A stretch of 34,768 bases of DNA from an uncultured Myxococcales bacterium. Lineage in GTDB: Bacteria; Myxococcota_A; UBA9042. A model generated the notes under the pieces. That model was given only the letters and a program-made list of their open reading frames with translations, did not search any database and was not told the DNA's origin. Shown here in pieces: positions 17,037 to 25,048 of the stretch. Each line of letters begins with the position of its first letter. The stretch's first letter is position 1. The stretch covers positions 1-34,768 of the forward strand of contig CAITYF010000272.1 in assembly GCA_903896545.1 (NCBI GenBank), given 5' to 3'. The position numbers and the translations under genes were made by a program.

Positions 17037-17309
17037 GCACCGCTTCACCGGTACAGGGTCACCTCGTTGCCGGTAGTGGATCACCTCGCGATGGGTAGTA
17101 GGTCACCCTGCAAGGACTACTTGGCCACCGCGCATGCGGTAGATGGTCACCGTGCAGCGACTACTTTGCCACCCTGCTTAAGGTAGTAGGTCACCCTGCT
17201 CACGGTAGTAGGTCACCCTGCAGCGACTACTTTGTCACCCTGCATGCGGTAGATGGTCACCCTGCTTTTGCCCGTGGGTCACCCAGCCGAGGTTGGTGTG
17301 CGACCCCGC
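17037..17309. repeat. 22-bp tandem repeat array between convergent genes
   Basis: The motif (T/C)CACC recurs at 17037, 17059, 17081, 17103, 17125, 17147, 17169, 17191, 17213, 17235, 17257 and 17279, with a decayed copy at 17301. That is exactly every 22 bp with no insertion or deletion. The core is TCACCCTGC followed by four variable bases and one of two ends: GGTAGTAGG (or GGTAGATGG), or CGACTACTTTG. The two ends contain GTAGT and its reverse complement ACTAC. A pair of adjacent units recurs 110 bp (five units) apart. The array fills most of the 387-bp gap between the stops at 16922 and 17310. Bases 16923-17036 hold nothing recognisable. It is not a CRISPR array because there is no repeat/spacer alternation. 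Confidence 0.9.
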
Positions 17310-19601
17310 TTACGGCGTGAGCCCCGTCACAAAGCCACCGAGCGTATCCACGTCCAGTGCGACCGACTTGGCGTCCTTGATACCGTCGCCGTCGCTGTCC
17401 ACGTCGCTCTTGATGAGCGTCGGCATCAGCTTCTTGACGGAATCCTTGCCGCCAAACTGCGCTAGCATGTCCGCGGGAAGCGCGTCAATCGCGGCGTCCA
17501 GGTCGGCTTCCGTGATGTAGCCGCAGAGGCGACCACCGGTCGTCGTCTTCCAGCTCGTGCCGTCCGTCGTGTCACCGGAGAAGTCCACCGCGGAGATGGT
17601 CAGCGCCAAGGCGATCGACGAGATGGGCAGGTTCAGGAAGAGCTTGTCCGCCTTCGCCGTCAACATGCCCGCCTTGATTGTGGCCTGACTGAAGCTCACG
17701 AGGGACTTGCCGGTCGCCGGGTCATACGACGACTTGTTCACGGTGTACTTGCCGCCGGCCGTGACCGGGTCATGCGCCGTGTCGGTCGGGTCAATGTCGC
17801 CGGTGAGGACGTTGAACGTGAAGTCGGTGCCGTCGGTCTTGTAGGACTTTGGTTCAAACAGCCAGACGATCGCCCCCTTCTTCACGGCATCCTGAAGGTT
17901 TGCACCGATGAGGCTGGAAGCGCCAGCGAGCGCATTGTCGCCCACGCCGTCGCCAGCGCCGAGCACGCCCTGAGCGTTCACGAGATCGCACGCTTTGGCT
18001 TTGTCGGTGATGGCAAGCTTCACCACCTTCTGCACCTGCCCGTTGCCGCCGACGCCCCACGTGTTCGGCAGCCCCGCACTGTTCTGGCACACACCTGGTG
18101 CGCCCGCGGTCTCGTCGCAGTACTGCCAAACGCCGCACGCACCGCCACACGGGGTGTAGCACTTGTTCGTCATCGCGTTGCACTTCTGGCCAGACAGGCA
18201 AGAACCGCCGCACGAGAGCGTCTGACACTGGTTGCTCGCCGCGTCGCACTGCTGTCCGCTCGCGCACGGACCTCCGCACGTTCCCGGCTTCGCGGTGGTG
18301 CAATCGGGCGCGATCATGTAGGTATTTTGGCAGAGCGAGCAGGCGCCGGTGTAGTCGCACATGGCCACCGCGCTGCAAGCCGTCTTGTAGGGCAGCTGCT
18401 GCGATGTGCATTTGCCGGTCGTCGGACTGCACGTGTCCTTGGTGCAGGGATTGCTGTCATCACACGCGACAAGCGTCCCCGCGCAACCATTCGCACCGCA
18501 GAGATCGTTGGATGTGCAGAGAGATCCGTCATCGCATACGCCGCCCACGGCGATCGGCGTGTACAGGCATTTGCCGTCGGCACAGCCGTCCGTCGTGCAT
18601 GCGTTCCCGTCGGTGCAGTTCTCGATGCCGAGAAACTTGCTGCCATCATCCGCGCATTTCCAGAGTCCGGCCGCAATGCAAACGTCGGCCGAACAGATGA
18701 CGGTCTGACAGGTCTTGTTGGCATTGCAAAACGCGCCGGTCGGGCAGTCGCCGTTCTTCAGGCAGTCCACACAGACGCCGGCGACCGTGTCGCAGACGCC
18801 CGCGCAGTCCTTGGAGCTGTTGCAGACCTTCTTGGGCACGCAAGCCTGGGCTTTGCACATTTCGGTATCGGCACAGTCCGTGTTTTTGAGGCAGGGGACG
18901 CAGACGCCCGCAACCAGATCGCAGACCCCAGCGGTGGCCTTGCACTGGACGTCGCTCTGGCAGCCGGCGGATGCGATGCACTGGCTATTCTTGCACCACT
19001 TGCCACCGCCACAGTCCGTGTTCGTGACGCAGTTGACGCACGCGTGGCTCGCCGTGTTGCACACCTGGCCGGGATCGCAGCCGGAAGTGCTCGAGCACGG
19101 CTTCGCCGCCGTTCCGCACTGGGCGATCTTGGCGTGCGCGCACGTCTTGCTGGTGAGCTCGCACGTGTCGGTCGTGCACGGATCGGCGTCGTCACAGTCG
19201 GCCGGTTTGTCGCAACCCGCGGGCTTTGCGTCCGTTCCAGAGCCGTCGACGTCGTACCCGGAGCTATCGCCAACGGCGTCGGAGAGAACGTCGCCGCTTC
19301 CTGCATCAGCGGTGGTCGGCGTGCCACACGCAGGTCCCGCCACCGTCAATGCACACACCTGTCCTGCCGCGCAAACGGCAGTCGGCTGCCACGTGCCACC
19401 CGAGCAGTTCAGCACGCCCGCGCTGGTTCCAACGACACCGCATACCTGCATTCCGGCGTTCTGGCACGCACCGCCCGCGGCGGTCACGGCGGCACCTCCG
19501 CCGTTCGACTCAGTGGTGGTACAGCCCGCCAATGTAGCCAGCGCCGCGAGCGTCCAAACCACAACCGCGCGCGTGGCGCAATTTCGTTGTTCACTTGCCA
19601 T
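17310..19601 (-). CDS. Cysteine-rich lipoprotein with a C-terminal non-cysteine domain
   Basis: A 763-residue lipoprotein. ATG 19601 is preceded by AGGGGGA at good spacing, and the signal ends in LATLAGC (Cys27). After a Gly/Ala-rich segment come many cysteine modules of two kinds: 'CDxxxPCTxDTCxxxxKTC' and 'CxxxxDCxxxxxCxxxxCVxCLKNxDC' (Dickkopf-like). Later there are 'CGGxCxSGQxCxxxxNxC' units. The last 250 residues lack this pattern and form a separate region (IGANLQDAVKKGAIVWLFEPKS... to the end) that contains one DVDSDGDGIKD calcium-type loop near the C-terminus. It is related in style to the protein at the left edge. Likely a disulfide-stabilised surface protein; the C-terminal domain is not recognised. 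Confidence 0.9.
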   Translation of the reverse strand: MASEQRNCATRAVVVWTLAALATLAGCTTTESNGGGAAVTAAGGACQNAGMQVCGVVGTSAGVLNCSGGTWQPTAVCAAGQVCALTVAGPACGTPTTADAGSGDVLSDAVGDSSGYDVDGSGTDAKPAGCDKPADCDDADPCTTDTCELTSKTCAHAKIAQCGTAAKPCSSTSGCDPGQVCNTASHACVNCVTNTDCGGGKWCKNSQCIASAGCQSDVQCKATAGVCDLVAGVCVPCLKNTDCADTEMCKAQACVPKKVCNSSKDCAGVCDTVAGVCVDCLKNGDCPTGAFCNANKTCQTVICSADVCIAAGLWKCADDGSKFLGIENCTDGNACTTDGCADGKCLYTPIAVGGVCDDGSLCTSNDLCGANGCAGTLVACDDSNPCTKDTCSPTTGKCTSQQLPYKTACSAVAMCDYTGACSLCQNTYMIAPDCTTAKPGTCGGPCASGQQCDAASNQCQTLSCGGSCLSGQKCNAMTNKCYTPCGGACGVWQYCDETAGAPGVCQNSAGLPNTWGVGGNGQVQKVVKLAITDKAKACDLVNAQGVLGAGDGVGDNALAGASSLIGANLQDAVKKGAIVWLFEPKSYKTDGTDFTFNVLTGDIDPTDTAHDPVTAGGKYTVNKSSYDPATGKSLVSFSQATIKAGMLTAKADKLFLNLPISSIALALTISAVDFSGDTTDGTSWKTTTGGRLCGYITEADLDAAIDALPADMLAQFGGKDSVKKLMPTLIKSDVDSDGDGIKDAKSVALDVDTLGGFVTGLTP

Positions 19602-20016
19602 CTGTTTCCCCCTTTGGCACCTGTAGTCAACGGATGGCGCAACGCTTGGGTCGGCCCGACTCACCTTGTGGAAGAAGCTTCGCACCGCGATCCGTGCAGG
19701 TCAACGGCGGGACAGAACACGTTTCTTCCGTCGTGAAGTCGCATGCCGCGCTCTCAGGCGTTTGACGCTTCAATCAGACCGGAATCCAGGATCTCAAAGT
19801 GCGCGACAGGACACTTGAGTTGAGCGCGTTAGAGCCTGTGGTTCGTTCGCGGGGCACTTTGCTGGTCATCAGCCGACGGTTCGATCAACGTCTACCCTTG
19901 CTGACCTGGAGTGAATATCGTGCAGAAATGAGTCAGACCCGTCGCACCTTGGAGTAGGACCGGGAGGGCAACACTTTTGACCCACAGCGCTTGGTGTTGG
20001 ACAAAGGTCGTCCTGT
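19602..20016. other. 415-bp intergenic region, non-coding
   Basis: Apart from the ribosome site of the gene at 19601 and one copy of a dispersed sequence (19892-19980), nothing recognisable is seen. Open frames here are shadows. The DNA between 19640 and 19890 has no tRNA, no clear terminator and no repeat that I could find. Confidence 0.5.
19892..19980 (-). repeat. Dispersed intergenic element, copy B
   Basis: Aligned without gaps over 70 bases, 19900-19969 and 27781-27850 match at 50 positions. The match continues on both sides with single-base shifts (CTACCC/CTACAC on the left, GC-ACAC on the right). The best-kept core is CAGACC...CGCA.CT..GGA..AGGACCG. On the minus strand it lies about 40-125 bp beyond the stop of the YwqK/MORN-like gene. 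Both copies are also flanked by an ACAC/GTGT inverted arm (here 19971-19974 and 19994-19997). It may be a decayed mobile element or a 3'-UTR RNA. Confidence 0.55.
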
Positions 20017-20763
20017 TTAATGACAACTCTTGGAAGCCGCCTCTTTCTCATCCGTCGTCCGCCACTGCGCCGTTTCCTCGCGGTAGCAAATGGCCGATGA
20101 AAACAGGCCCTCGCGCGTGTACTCGGTCTGCAAGCCGTTCTTGCGGCCACGGATAAATGTCGACTCGACCTTCTTTTTACCGTTCTCCCAGAACCACACG
20201 TGCTTGCCGTTGGTCTTGCCCTTCTCGTAGTCGATTTCCTCTTTCTTCTGGCCGTCATCCCAGTAGTAGAGGTTCTTGCCGTCGCGGTCGTTGTCTTTCC
20301 AGCTGCCGTCTTCGACCTTGATGCCGTCGTCGTGCCACACGTGGCTCTCGCCGTTGCGCTTGCCGTTCTTCCACTCGATCTCTTCGACCTTCTTTCCCGC
20401 CTTGTTCCAGTACGTGGCCTTGCCTTCTTCCTTGTCGTCCTTGAACGGGATTTCCTCTTTCTTCTGGCCGTTGTCGTGCCACGCCGTGCGCTTGCCTTCG
20501 CGCTTGCCCGCCTTGTACGGCGTATCCGTCTTCTTCTGACTGTTGGGATGCCACGTGATCCACTTGCCTTCCTTGGCGTAGTTCGCCGGCCAGAAGCAGT
20601 AGCGTTCCTTGTCGCTTTTGTACTCGCCCGTGCCCTTCGGGCAAGCGTCGGTCGCTTCGTCAGAAGGCTGCGGCGCGGCAGGAATGTCTGCGGGCTTTTT
20701 GGCAAACGCCAAACCGGGCAGCAGGGAAAGGGCGGTCAGGACGGCAACAGTCTGCAAACGCAC
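20017..20763 (-). CDS. Exported YwqK/MORN-like repeat protein
   Basis: A 248-residue exported protein. GTG 20763 is chosen because GGAGG lies five bases upstream and a signal peptide begins there (RLQTVAVLTALSLLPGLAFA); the longer GTG at 20781 lacks this. The mature protein is very rich in Lys, Glu, Trp and Gly. It is built of about seven repeats of about 22 residues of the form 'W..NGKKKEE..YK.GKR.GK...W', for example WHDNGQKKEEIPFKDDKEEGK and WNKAGKKVEEIEWKNGKRNGE. This is the repeat type of MORN and YwqK antitoxin-family proteins. Those families are usually structural or binding proteins; no toxin partner is seen nearby, so an antitoxin role is not supported. One cysteine pair lies near each end. 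Confidence 0.88.
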   Translation of the reverse strand: MRLQTVAVLTALSLLPGLAFAKKPADIPAAPQPSDEATDACPKGTGEYKSDKERYCFWPANYAKEGKWITWHPNSQKKTDTPYKAGKREGKRTAWHDNGQKKEEIPFKDDKEEGKATYWNKAGKKVEEIEWKNGKRNGESHVWHDDGIKVEDGSWKDNDRDGKNLYYWDDGQKKEEIDYEKGKTNGKHVWFWENGKKKVESTFIRGRKNGLQTEYTREGLFSSAICYREETAQWRTTDEKEAASKSCH

Positions 20764-20846
20764 GGGATCCTCCAGCGCCACGTCATGCTTCAGGTCTGGA
20801 CGCGGTCGGGGTGAATCCTGTCATACCCGCGGGCGTTGGGAAAGGG

Positions 20847-20876
20847 GTGGCGTCCGCCAGTGGCCTTGTGTACGCT
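20847..20876 (+). promoter_or_regulatory. Possible promoter for the thioredoxin-like gene
   Basis: GTGGCG (20847-20852) and TACGCT (20871-20876) are 18 bp apart, the same layout as TTGGCG-18-TACACT at 11840. A perfect stem CGCTGAC/GTCAGCG (20873-20879, 20885-20891, 5-base loop) overlaps the proposed -10 and start site, so an operator or a 5'-end hairpin is possible. Confidence 0.35.
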
Positions 20877-20920
20877 GACAAGGCGTCAGCGGGCGGCGCA
20901 GTTTCCAAGGTATGACCCAC

Positions 20921-21406
20921 ATGGACGCTTCACGGCGCGCATTTCTCTGCAACTGGACCGTCGGCGGCGCAGCGTTGGGCCTCCTGACCCACGCGACGAC
21001 GGCGAGCGCCGCTGGGCAAGATGGTCTGATTCAGTGGCAAACTTGGCAGGATGGCCTGCAGAAAGCCGCCGCGGAGAAGAAAGGCATCGGCCTGCTTATC
21101 TACGCCGACTGGTGCCCGCACTGCCGCGAGCTGCAGCCCGTGTTTCGCGACCCGGAAACCGTCAAAGCTTCGCAGCCGATCATCATGATCCGCCAGAACG
21201 CCGATGAGTCGCCGCCTTGGCTGCAGGAGCGGTTTGGCCGTCTGGGCACGTACGTGCCGCGGATCTTCTTTCTGCATCCGGACGGCACGCACGCGGCGGA
21301 GATTCAAAGCGGCAATCCCAAGTACCCGTATTTCTACCAGCCGCACCAAGGGGCAGTGCTGCGCGCGTCGATGAAACAGGCCGCGACGTTGGGTCACAAA
21401 CGCTGA
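20921..21406 (+). CDS. Tat-exported thioredoxin-like protein
   Basis: A 161-residue periplasmic thioredoxin-fold protein. The N-terminus 'SRRAFL' followed by a hydrophobic segment and ATTASA is a twin-arginine signal. The active site is YADWCPHCREL (C65-P-H-C68), with a likely cis-Pro in 'YVPRIFF' and a 'FLHPDGT' turn as in thiol-disulfide proteins. CPHC is the DsbA-type dipeptide, which favours an oxidising or isomerase role, although the fold is short and of the thioredoxin/DUF953-like single-domain type. With many cysteine-rich exported proteins nearby, a role in their disulfide formation is attractive but unproven. ATG 20921 is preferred because AAGG (20907-20910) is ten bases upstream; ATG 20912 is in frame but too close. 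It meets the next gene head-on, with nine bases between stops. Confidence 0.9.
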   Translation: MDASRRAFLCNWTVGGAALGLLTHATTASAAGQDGLIQWQTWQDGLQKAAAEKKGIGLLIYADWCPHCRELQPVFRDPETVKASQPIIMIRQNADESPPWLQERFGRLGTYVPRIFFLHPDGTHAAEIQSGNPKYPYFYQPHQGAVLRASMKQAATLGHKR

Positions 21407-21415
21407 ATTTGCCGA

Positions 21416-22381
21416 TTATTTGGGCAAGACCGGCGGCGGCTGGCGCGTGCGCAGCAGGTCCGCGGCCCGACGCGCAACCGCGGGGTCCGGATGCTCCTTG
21501 GCGGTCGCAGTGAGCGCCGCACGGGCCTCTGGAGCGGCCATGTCGGCCAGCGCTTGCAGCGCCGCGTCCACGACGTCCAGGTGCCCGGAATCGATACACG
21601 CAACCAGCACGGGCACGCTCGCCGCGTCCCCCAGACGACCGAGCGCTGCAACAGCCACGACCGCCGGTTCCCGCTTGCTGGCGCGCGCCAACTTTTCAAG
21701 CGTCGCGCGCGCGATGTTCAGCTTGCGCTCGCCGACTTCCCGCGCACCGACGACCTTGCGCCAGTCGTCGTCCGCCGTCAGCAACTCCACGACGGCATCG
21801 TCGGGCAATTGTCGCACCCAAAGTTCGCCCAGCGCCTGCGACGCGGCCGGACGCAGCGCCTGATTCAGCCGCGCCTTCAGAAACAGGTCCAGAGACTCCT
21901 GACGGTGCGCGGGGAGCGGCAGCGTGGCGCGGAACAGGTGCTCGGCCATTTCCCCACGGCCTTTGAGCACCGCTTGTTCGGCGTGCACGGCGACGGCCAG
22001 CAGCAGCGCGCCGTCCACCGATTCAGCCGTCGTGCTGCGCGCTTTTCCATCCGCGTCAAAAAGCTGCCAACGCACGACGACCTGCACGCCCGCCTGTTGC
22101 GAACCGGCAAAAGTCGTCGCCGTCGGATCCACGGCAATGACCTGCGGCATCTCGCGCAGGCCTGCGGTCACTTCCCGCGTCACCGCGGCCAGATCCAGCC
22201 CAGTGACGCCTTGATCCGGTTCCAGCTCCAGCTGCACCACGAGCGGCTGGATTTGCCAGCGACCATCGGACGCTTCTGGCGCGACAACAGAATCGCCAGC
22301 GGCAACAACCGCGGGCGGCGACGCAGGTTCACGCCGGCACGCGCAGAACAGACAGACAACGCAGAGGGCGACGCGTTTCAC
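21416..22381 (-). CDS. HEAT-repeat lipoprotein
   Basis: A 321-residue protein starting at GTG 22381, which overlaps the stop of the helicase gene (GTGA). The short signal ends in LFCAC, a tolerable lipobox (Cys15). The middle part (about 40-150) is an alpha/beta region without recognised motifs (WQIQPLVVQLELEPDQ, VTAGLREMPQVIAVDP, AVAVHAEQAVLKGRGEMAEHLF). The last 100 residues contain HEAT-like helical pairs: 'REPAVVAVAALGRLGDAASVPVLVACI', 'HLDVVDAALQALADMAAPEARAALTATAKEHPDPAVARRAADLL'. HEAT repeats bind partner proteins. Translational coupling to a cytoplasmic helicase is odd for a lipoprotein and may simply reflect compact gene packing. Confidence 0.85.
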   Translation of the reverse strand: MKRVALCVVCLFCACRREPASPPAVVAAGDSVVAPEASDGRWQIQPLVVQLELEPDQGVTGLDLAAVTREVTAGLREMPQVIAVDPTATTFAGSQQAGVQVVVRWQLFDADGKARSTTAESVDGALLLAVAVHAEQAVLKGRGEMAEHLFRATLPLPAHRQESLDLFLKARLNQALRPAASQALGELWVRQLPDDAVVELLTADDDWRKVVGAREVGERKLNIARATLEKLARASKREPAVVAVAALGRLGDAASVPVLVACIDSGHLDVVDAALQALADMAAPEARAALTATAKEHPDPAVARRAADLLRTRQPPPVLPK

Positions 22382-24051
22382 GGCGGCTCCAGTTCCAGCG
22401 CGGCCGTCACAACGGCGTCTTCCAGCACGACCAGGTGGTGCACCGCGCGCGACGCGCCGATGTAGTGCATTTGCCGCGCCTTGTGCGGCGCCAGATGGTT
22501 CAACTCGGTGAGGATGACGACCGGCGCCTCCATTCCCTTGAACGCGTTGATGCCGACCACGCGCACGCAGCCGGGCTCGGCGCGGTCGGTGAGGCGGATC
22601 GGCGCCAGTTCTGCAGCGCCGTTCCAGACGTGGCTGTTCTTGGGCGAGCGCCCCGTCAGGATCACCACATCGTCGGGGCGCACACCGCCGTCGCCGCAGA
22701 TCCGCTGCAACACCCGCCGCAGCGCGTTCTTGGCGTGCGGTCGCAGCGTCTCGGTCTCCACGGGCACACCCGCAGGTGCGACACAACGCGCCTGCGCCAG
22801 CCGCGGCTCAATCGCCACCAAGTGCGCGTGGATCGCCTGCGTGTTGCGCCAGTTCGTACTCAGAACAAGCGCTTCCTCAGCACCTTCCACGGTCGCCGCG
22901 TCTGGACGAAGCTGTTGGGCGTCGTCAAAGAACAGGTACCGAATCGCCCGCGTCGGATCGACGAGCAGGCTCCGCAGCGCCTCCCACCACAGCGGCAAGA
23001 AATCCTGCGCTTCATCGACCACCAGCGCGTCAAAACGCGGCCCATCGCGCGCCGCCGCCTGAAGGACGGCTTGTGCCAAATCCACATCAAACCACTGGCT
23101 GCGGCCCTTCGCTTCGTCGGGCACTTGGTGCCGTGACGCGTCCAGACCCGCGACCTCGTAGCACAACTCGTGGAAATGAATGGCGGTGACGTTGGGCTCG
23201 TCCGCCAGTGACTCGCGCAGGTAGTTGCCCAGGGCCTTGTTGAAGCACGTCAAAAGCACGCGCTGCCCCTGCCGCGCCAGAAGCCTCGCCTTGTGCATGG
23301 CGAGGATCGTCTTGCCGGTACCCGCCGGTCCGTAGATCGCCTGAAAGCGCTTGCGGTTCAGGTAATCCAGCACGGTGAGCTGCTGCGGGCTCAGCTGCAC
23401 CAGCTGTGCCTGTTCGGCCGCGATGCGGTGACGCAACAGCACGCGCGCTTCACGCGGCATCAGGAACAGATCTTCGAGCGCGCGCCACCACCAGCGCGCT
23501 GACGCGTTGCCCAACGCCGGGTGGATGCGCTGCCAGCGCTTCGCCAGCTTCTCGATATTTTCAGGTAGCTTCGCGATCTGCTCCAGCCCCAGCGCGATAT
23601 CTGCCGGGGCGTGGGACGCCAACCCGCGCGGCGGCACCAGAACGTCGGGCAGCAGCACAGCGTGACCGTGCGCCGGCGCGCCGGGCAGAGCCGCCGGATG
23701 GTCGCGCAGTCGCGCCACGAGGGTGCGAACGGCATCTTCGGCCTGACGAAATGGGTCTGCAATCACTGCGCTTTGCCCGGCACTATCGACCTGCTGCCAG
23801 CGATCCGCCGAGGGGTCGTAGCGCAAACCACCGTCCACTTCCACGAGCGCAAAAACGCCCCATTCGGGGTGCGCCACCAGGAAAGTCGCCTCGCCGTCGT
23901 CCAGCGGCGCATCGGGGCGCGCGCGACCCAGCCAGTGCGGGCGGTGCACAATCAGCCACTCTTGCGACAGTTTTTGTCGCAGCACGTCGAAGATGCGCAG
24001 TTCCTGCGGGCTTTGGGTCGGACGGGGATTGATGGGAATCGTGCGCGCCAT
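22378..24051 (-). CDS. NERD-like/UvrD-type superfamily 1 helicase
   Basis: A 557-residue cytoplasmic protein. Residues about 18-115 resemble a NERD nuclease-related domain (DDGEATFLVAHPEWGVFALVEVDGG). The E-x-K expected there reads E71-V-D73, so nuclease activity is doubtful. The rest is a superfamily 1 motor: Walker A GPAGTGKT (241-248), motif Ia 'LLTCFNKAL', Walker B 'LVVDEAQD' (343-350), the 'FFDDAQQL' motif III, 'LSTNWRNT' (about 397-404), and a late motif 'VVGINAFKGMEAPVVIL'. It probably acts in DNA repair or defence against foreign DNA; NERD-helicases of this type are common but poorly characterised. ATG 24051 begins the conserved NERD region. It starts a two-gene unit with the HEAT lipoprotein. 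Confidence 0.9.
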   Translation of the reverse strand: MARTIPINPRPTQSPQELRIFDVLRQKLSQEWLIVHRPHWLGRARPDAPLDDGEATFLVAHPEWGVFALVEVDGGLRYDPSADRWQQVDSAGQSAVIADPFRQAEDAVRTLVARLRDHPAALPGAPAHGHAVLLPDVLVPPRGLASHAPADIALGLEQIAKLPENIEKLAKRWQRIHPALGNASARWWWRALEDLFLMPREARVLLRHRIAAEQAQLVQLSPQQLTVLDYLNRKRFQAIYGPAGTGKTILAMHKARLLARQGQRVLLTCFNKALGNYLRESLADEPNVTAIHFHELCYEVAGLDASRHQVPDEAKGRSQWFDVDLAQAVLQAAARDGPRFDALVVDEAQDFLPLWWEALRSLLVDPTRAIRYLFFDDAQQLRPDAATVEGAEEALVLSTNWRNTQAIHAHLVAIEPRLAQARCVAPAGVPVETETLRPHAKNALRRVLQRICGDGGVRPDDVVILTGRSPKNSHVWNGAAELAPIRLTDRAEPGCVRVVGINAFKGMEAPVVILTELNHLAPHKARQMHYIGASRAVHHLVVLEDAVVTAALELEPP

Positions 24052-24105
24052 GGCCAGAAGAGGGTGCGCGGTGTGTGGCGGCGGGTCAAGCGGTTTGGAC
24101 GTGCG

Positions 24106-24135
24106 TTGCGGACGGGGCGGTCGCGGCGGTAGACT
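24106..24135 (+). promoter_or_regulatory. Probable promoter for the acidic lipoprotein/GH31 pair
   Basis: TTGCGG (24106-24111) and TAGACT (24130-24135) are 18 bp apart, upstream of the ATG at 24172 and divergent from the helicase gene. A perfect short stem CGTCGA/TCGACG (24140-24145, 24149-24154) lies at the expected transcript 5' end, as in the promoter at 20847. Confidence 0.45.
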
Positions 24136-24171
24136 AGCGCGTCGACAATCGACGTTGAACGAGGAATCGCG

Positions 24172-25011
24172 ATGCGCTCACTTCACGGAATCCTGCTGAG
24201 CCTCGCGGTCGCTCTGGCGGCTTGCTCCACAGCGGCATCGACCAACGGCGGGGCAACTGCGGACGACGCCACCGCGGGCGACGCGGTCCTGAACAGCGAC
24301 ACGACGACGGACACGGCGGTCGGAACGGACGGTGTCGGCGACACGGCGGCCAGTACAGACATCGTCGACGGCAACGTGGGTGACGCAACGGACGGCATGG
24401 ACGTGAGCGGAAAGGACGCGACAGACGCACAAACGGGCGGCGGGGACACGGTTTGGACAGACCTGAACGCGCCGGACACGTTCAAAGCCGACGTGATCCC
24501 CACGGATTCTGGTCCGGGACCCGACGTCGACACCAACGCCTGTACCGCCGGCTGCGCGAACATCGCCTCGGCGCACTGCCCGCAGGATCCGCCGGTGGAC
24601 GCGTGCGTGAATTCCTGCGTCGAATTTCAGGTCCAGTACGCCGGTACGTGCAGCAAGGAGCTCGCGAACTACTTGAAGTGCGTGGCCACTGCACAGGTCG
24701 TCTGCCTGAACGGCGAATCCGATCCGTCTGTCTGTAGCGCCGAAAGCGCCGCGATGGGCACGTGCGTGTCGGGCGTTGGCAACCCCAACGGCTGCGACAC
24801 GGCGACTTGCTACGGCGGCGCGGGACCCAACGGCGTGACCAACTGTGGCTGTGCAACGAAGTGCAATGGCGGCGACGTCAAGCTCGACTGCGACGGCGCG
24901 ACCTGCAAGTGCTTCTACGCGGGCAGCAAGAGCGCAGAGTTCCCCCAGGACAAGACGTGCACGAGCGACGTGGCGAGCTTGATGCAAACGGCGTGCATTC
25001 CCCCGCCGTAA
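24172..25011 (+). CDS. Cysteine-rich lipoprotein with acidic linker
   Basis: A 279-residue lipoprotein with a strong signal (LSLAVALAAC, Cys18) and GAGGA seven bases before ATG 24172. Residues about 25-115 form a low-complexity linker rich in Asp, Thr, Gly and Ala (DDATAGDA, DTTTDTAVGTDG, DATDGMD), likely extended at the cell surface. The C-terminal about 150 residues hold 18 or so cysteines (CTAGCANIASAHCP, CVNSCVEFQ, CATKCNGGDVKLDCDGATCKC) and form a compact disulfide domain, not recognised. The GH31 gene follows after 37 bp on the same strand with the same linker style, so both are likely exported together to the same surface. Confidence 0.85.
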   Translation: MRSLHGILLSLAVALAACSTAASTNGGATADDATAGDAVLNSDTTTDTAVGTDGVGDTAASTDIVDGNVGDATDGMDVSGKDATDAQTGGGDTVWTDLNAPDTFKADVIPTDSGPGPDVDTNACTAGCANIASAHCPQDPPVDACVNSCVEFQVQYAGTCSKELANYLKCVATAQVVCLNGESDPSVCSAESAAMGTCVSGVGNPNGCDTATCYGGAGPNGVTNCGCATKCNGGDVKLDCDGATCKCFYAGSKSAEFPQDKTCTSDVASLMQTACIPPP

Positions 25012-25048
25012 ACAGCAACGGCGCCGCGTGCGCCACGTGGATGAACTG

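Noticed and set aside
17037..17309. CRISPR array
   Set aside because: Units are contiguous 22-bp tandem copies with no spacer between conserved repeats, and no cas genes are present.
17037..17309. Plasmid-type iteron origin
   Set aside because: Unit length fits, but there is no replication initiator, partition gene or AT-rich segment in the window, and neighbours look chromosomal.
17772..19736. 654-residue plus-strand open frame over the second cysteine-rich gene
   Set aside because: Same type of antisense shadow; low-complexity composition, no signal or motif, no ribosome site.
20017..20763. Toxin-antitoxin system based on YwqK-like repeats
   Set aside because: The protein is exported and no toxin gene adjoins it. 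The repeat type alone does not support an antitoxin function.
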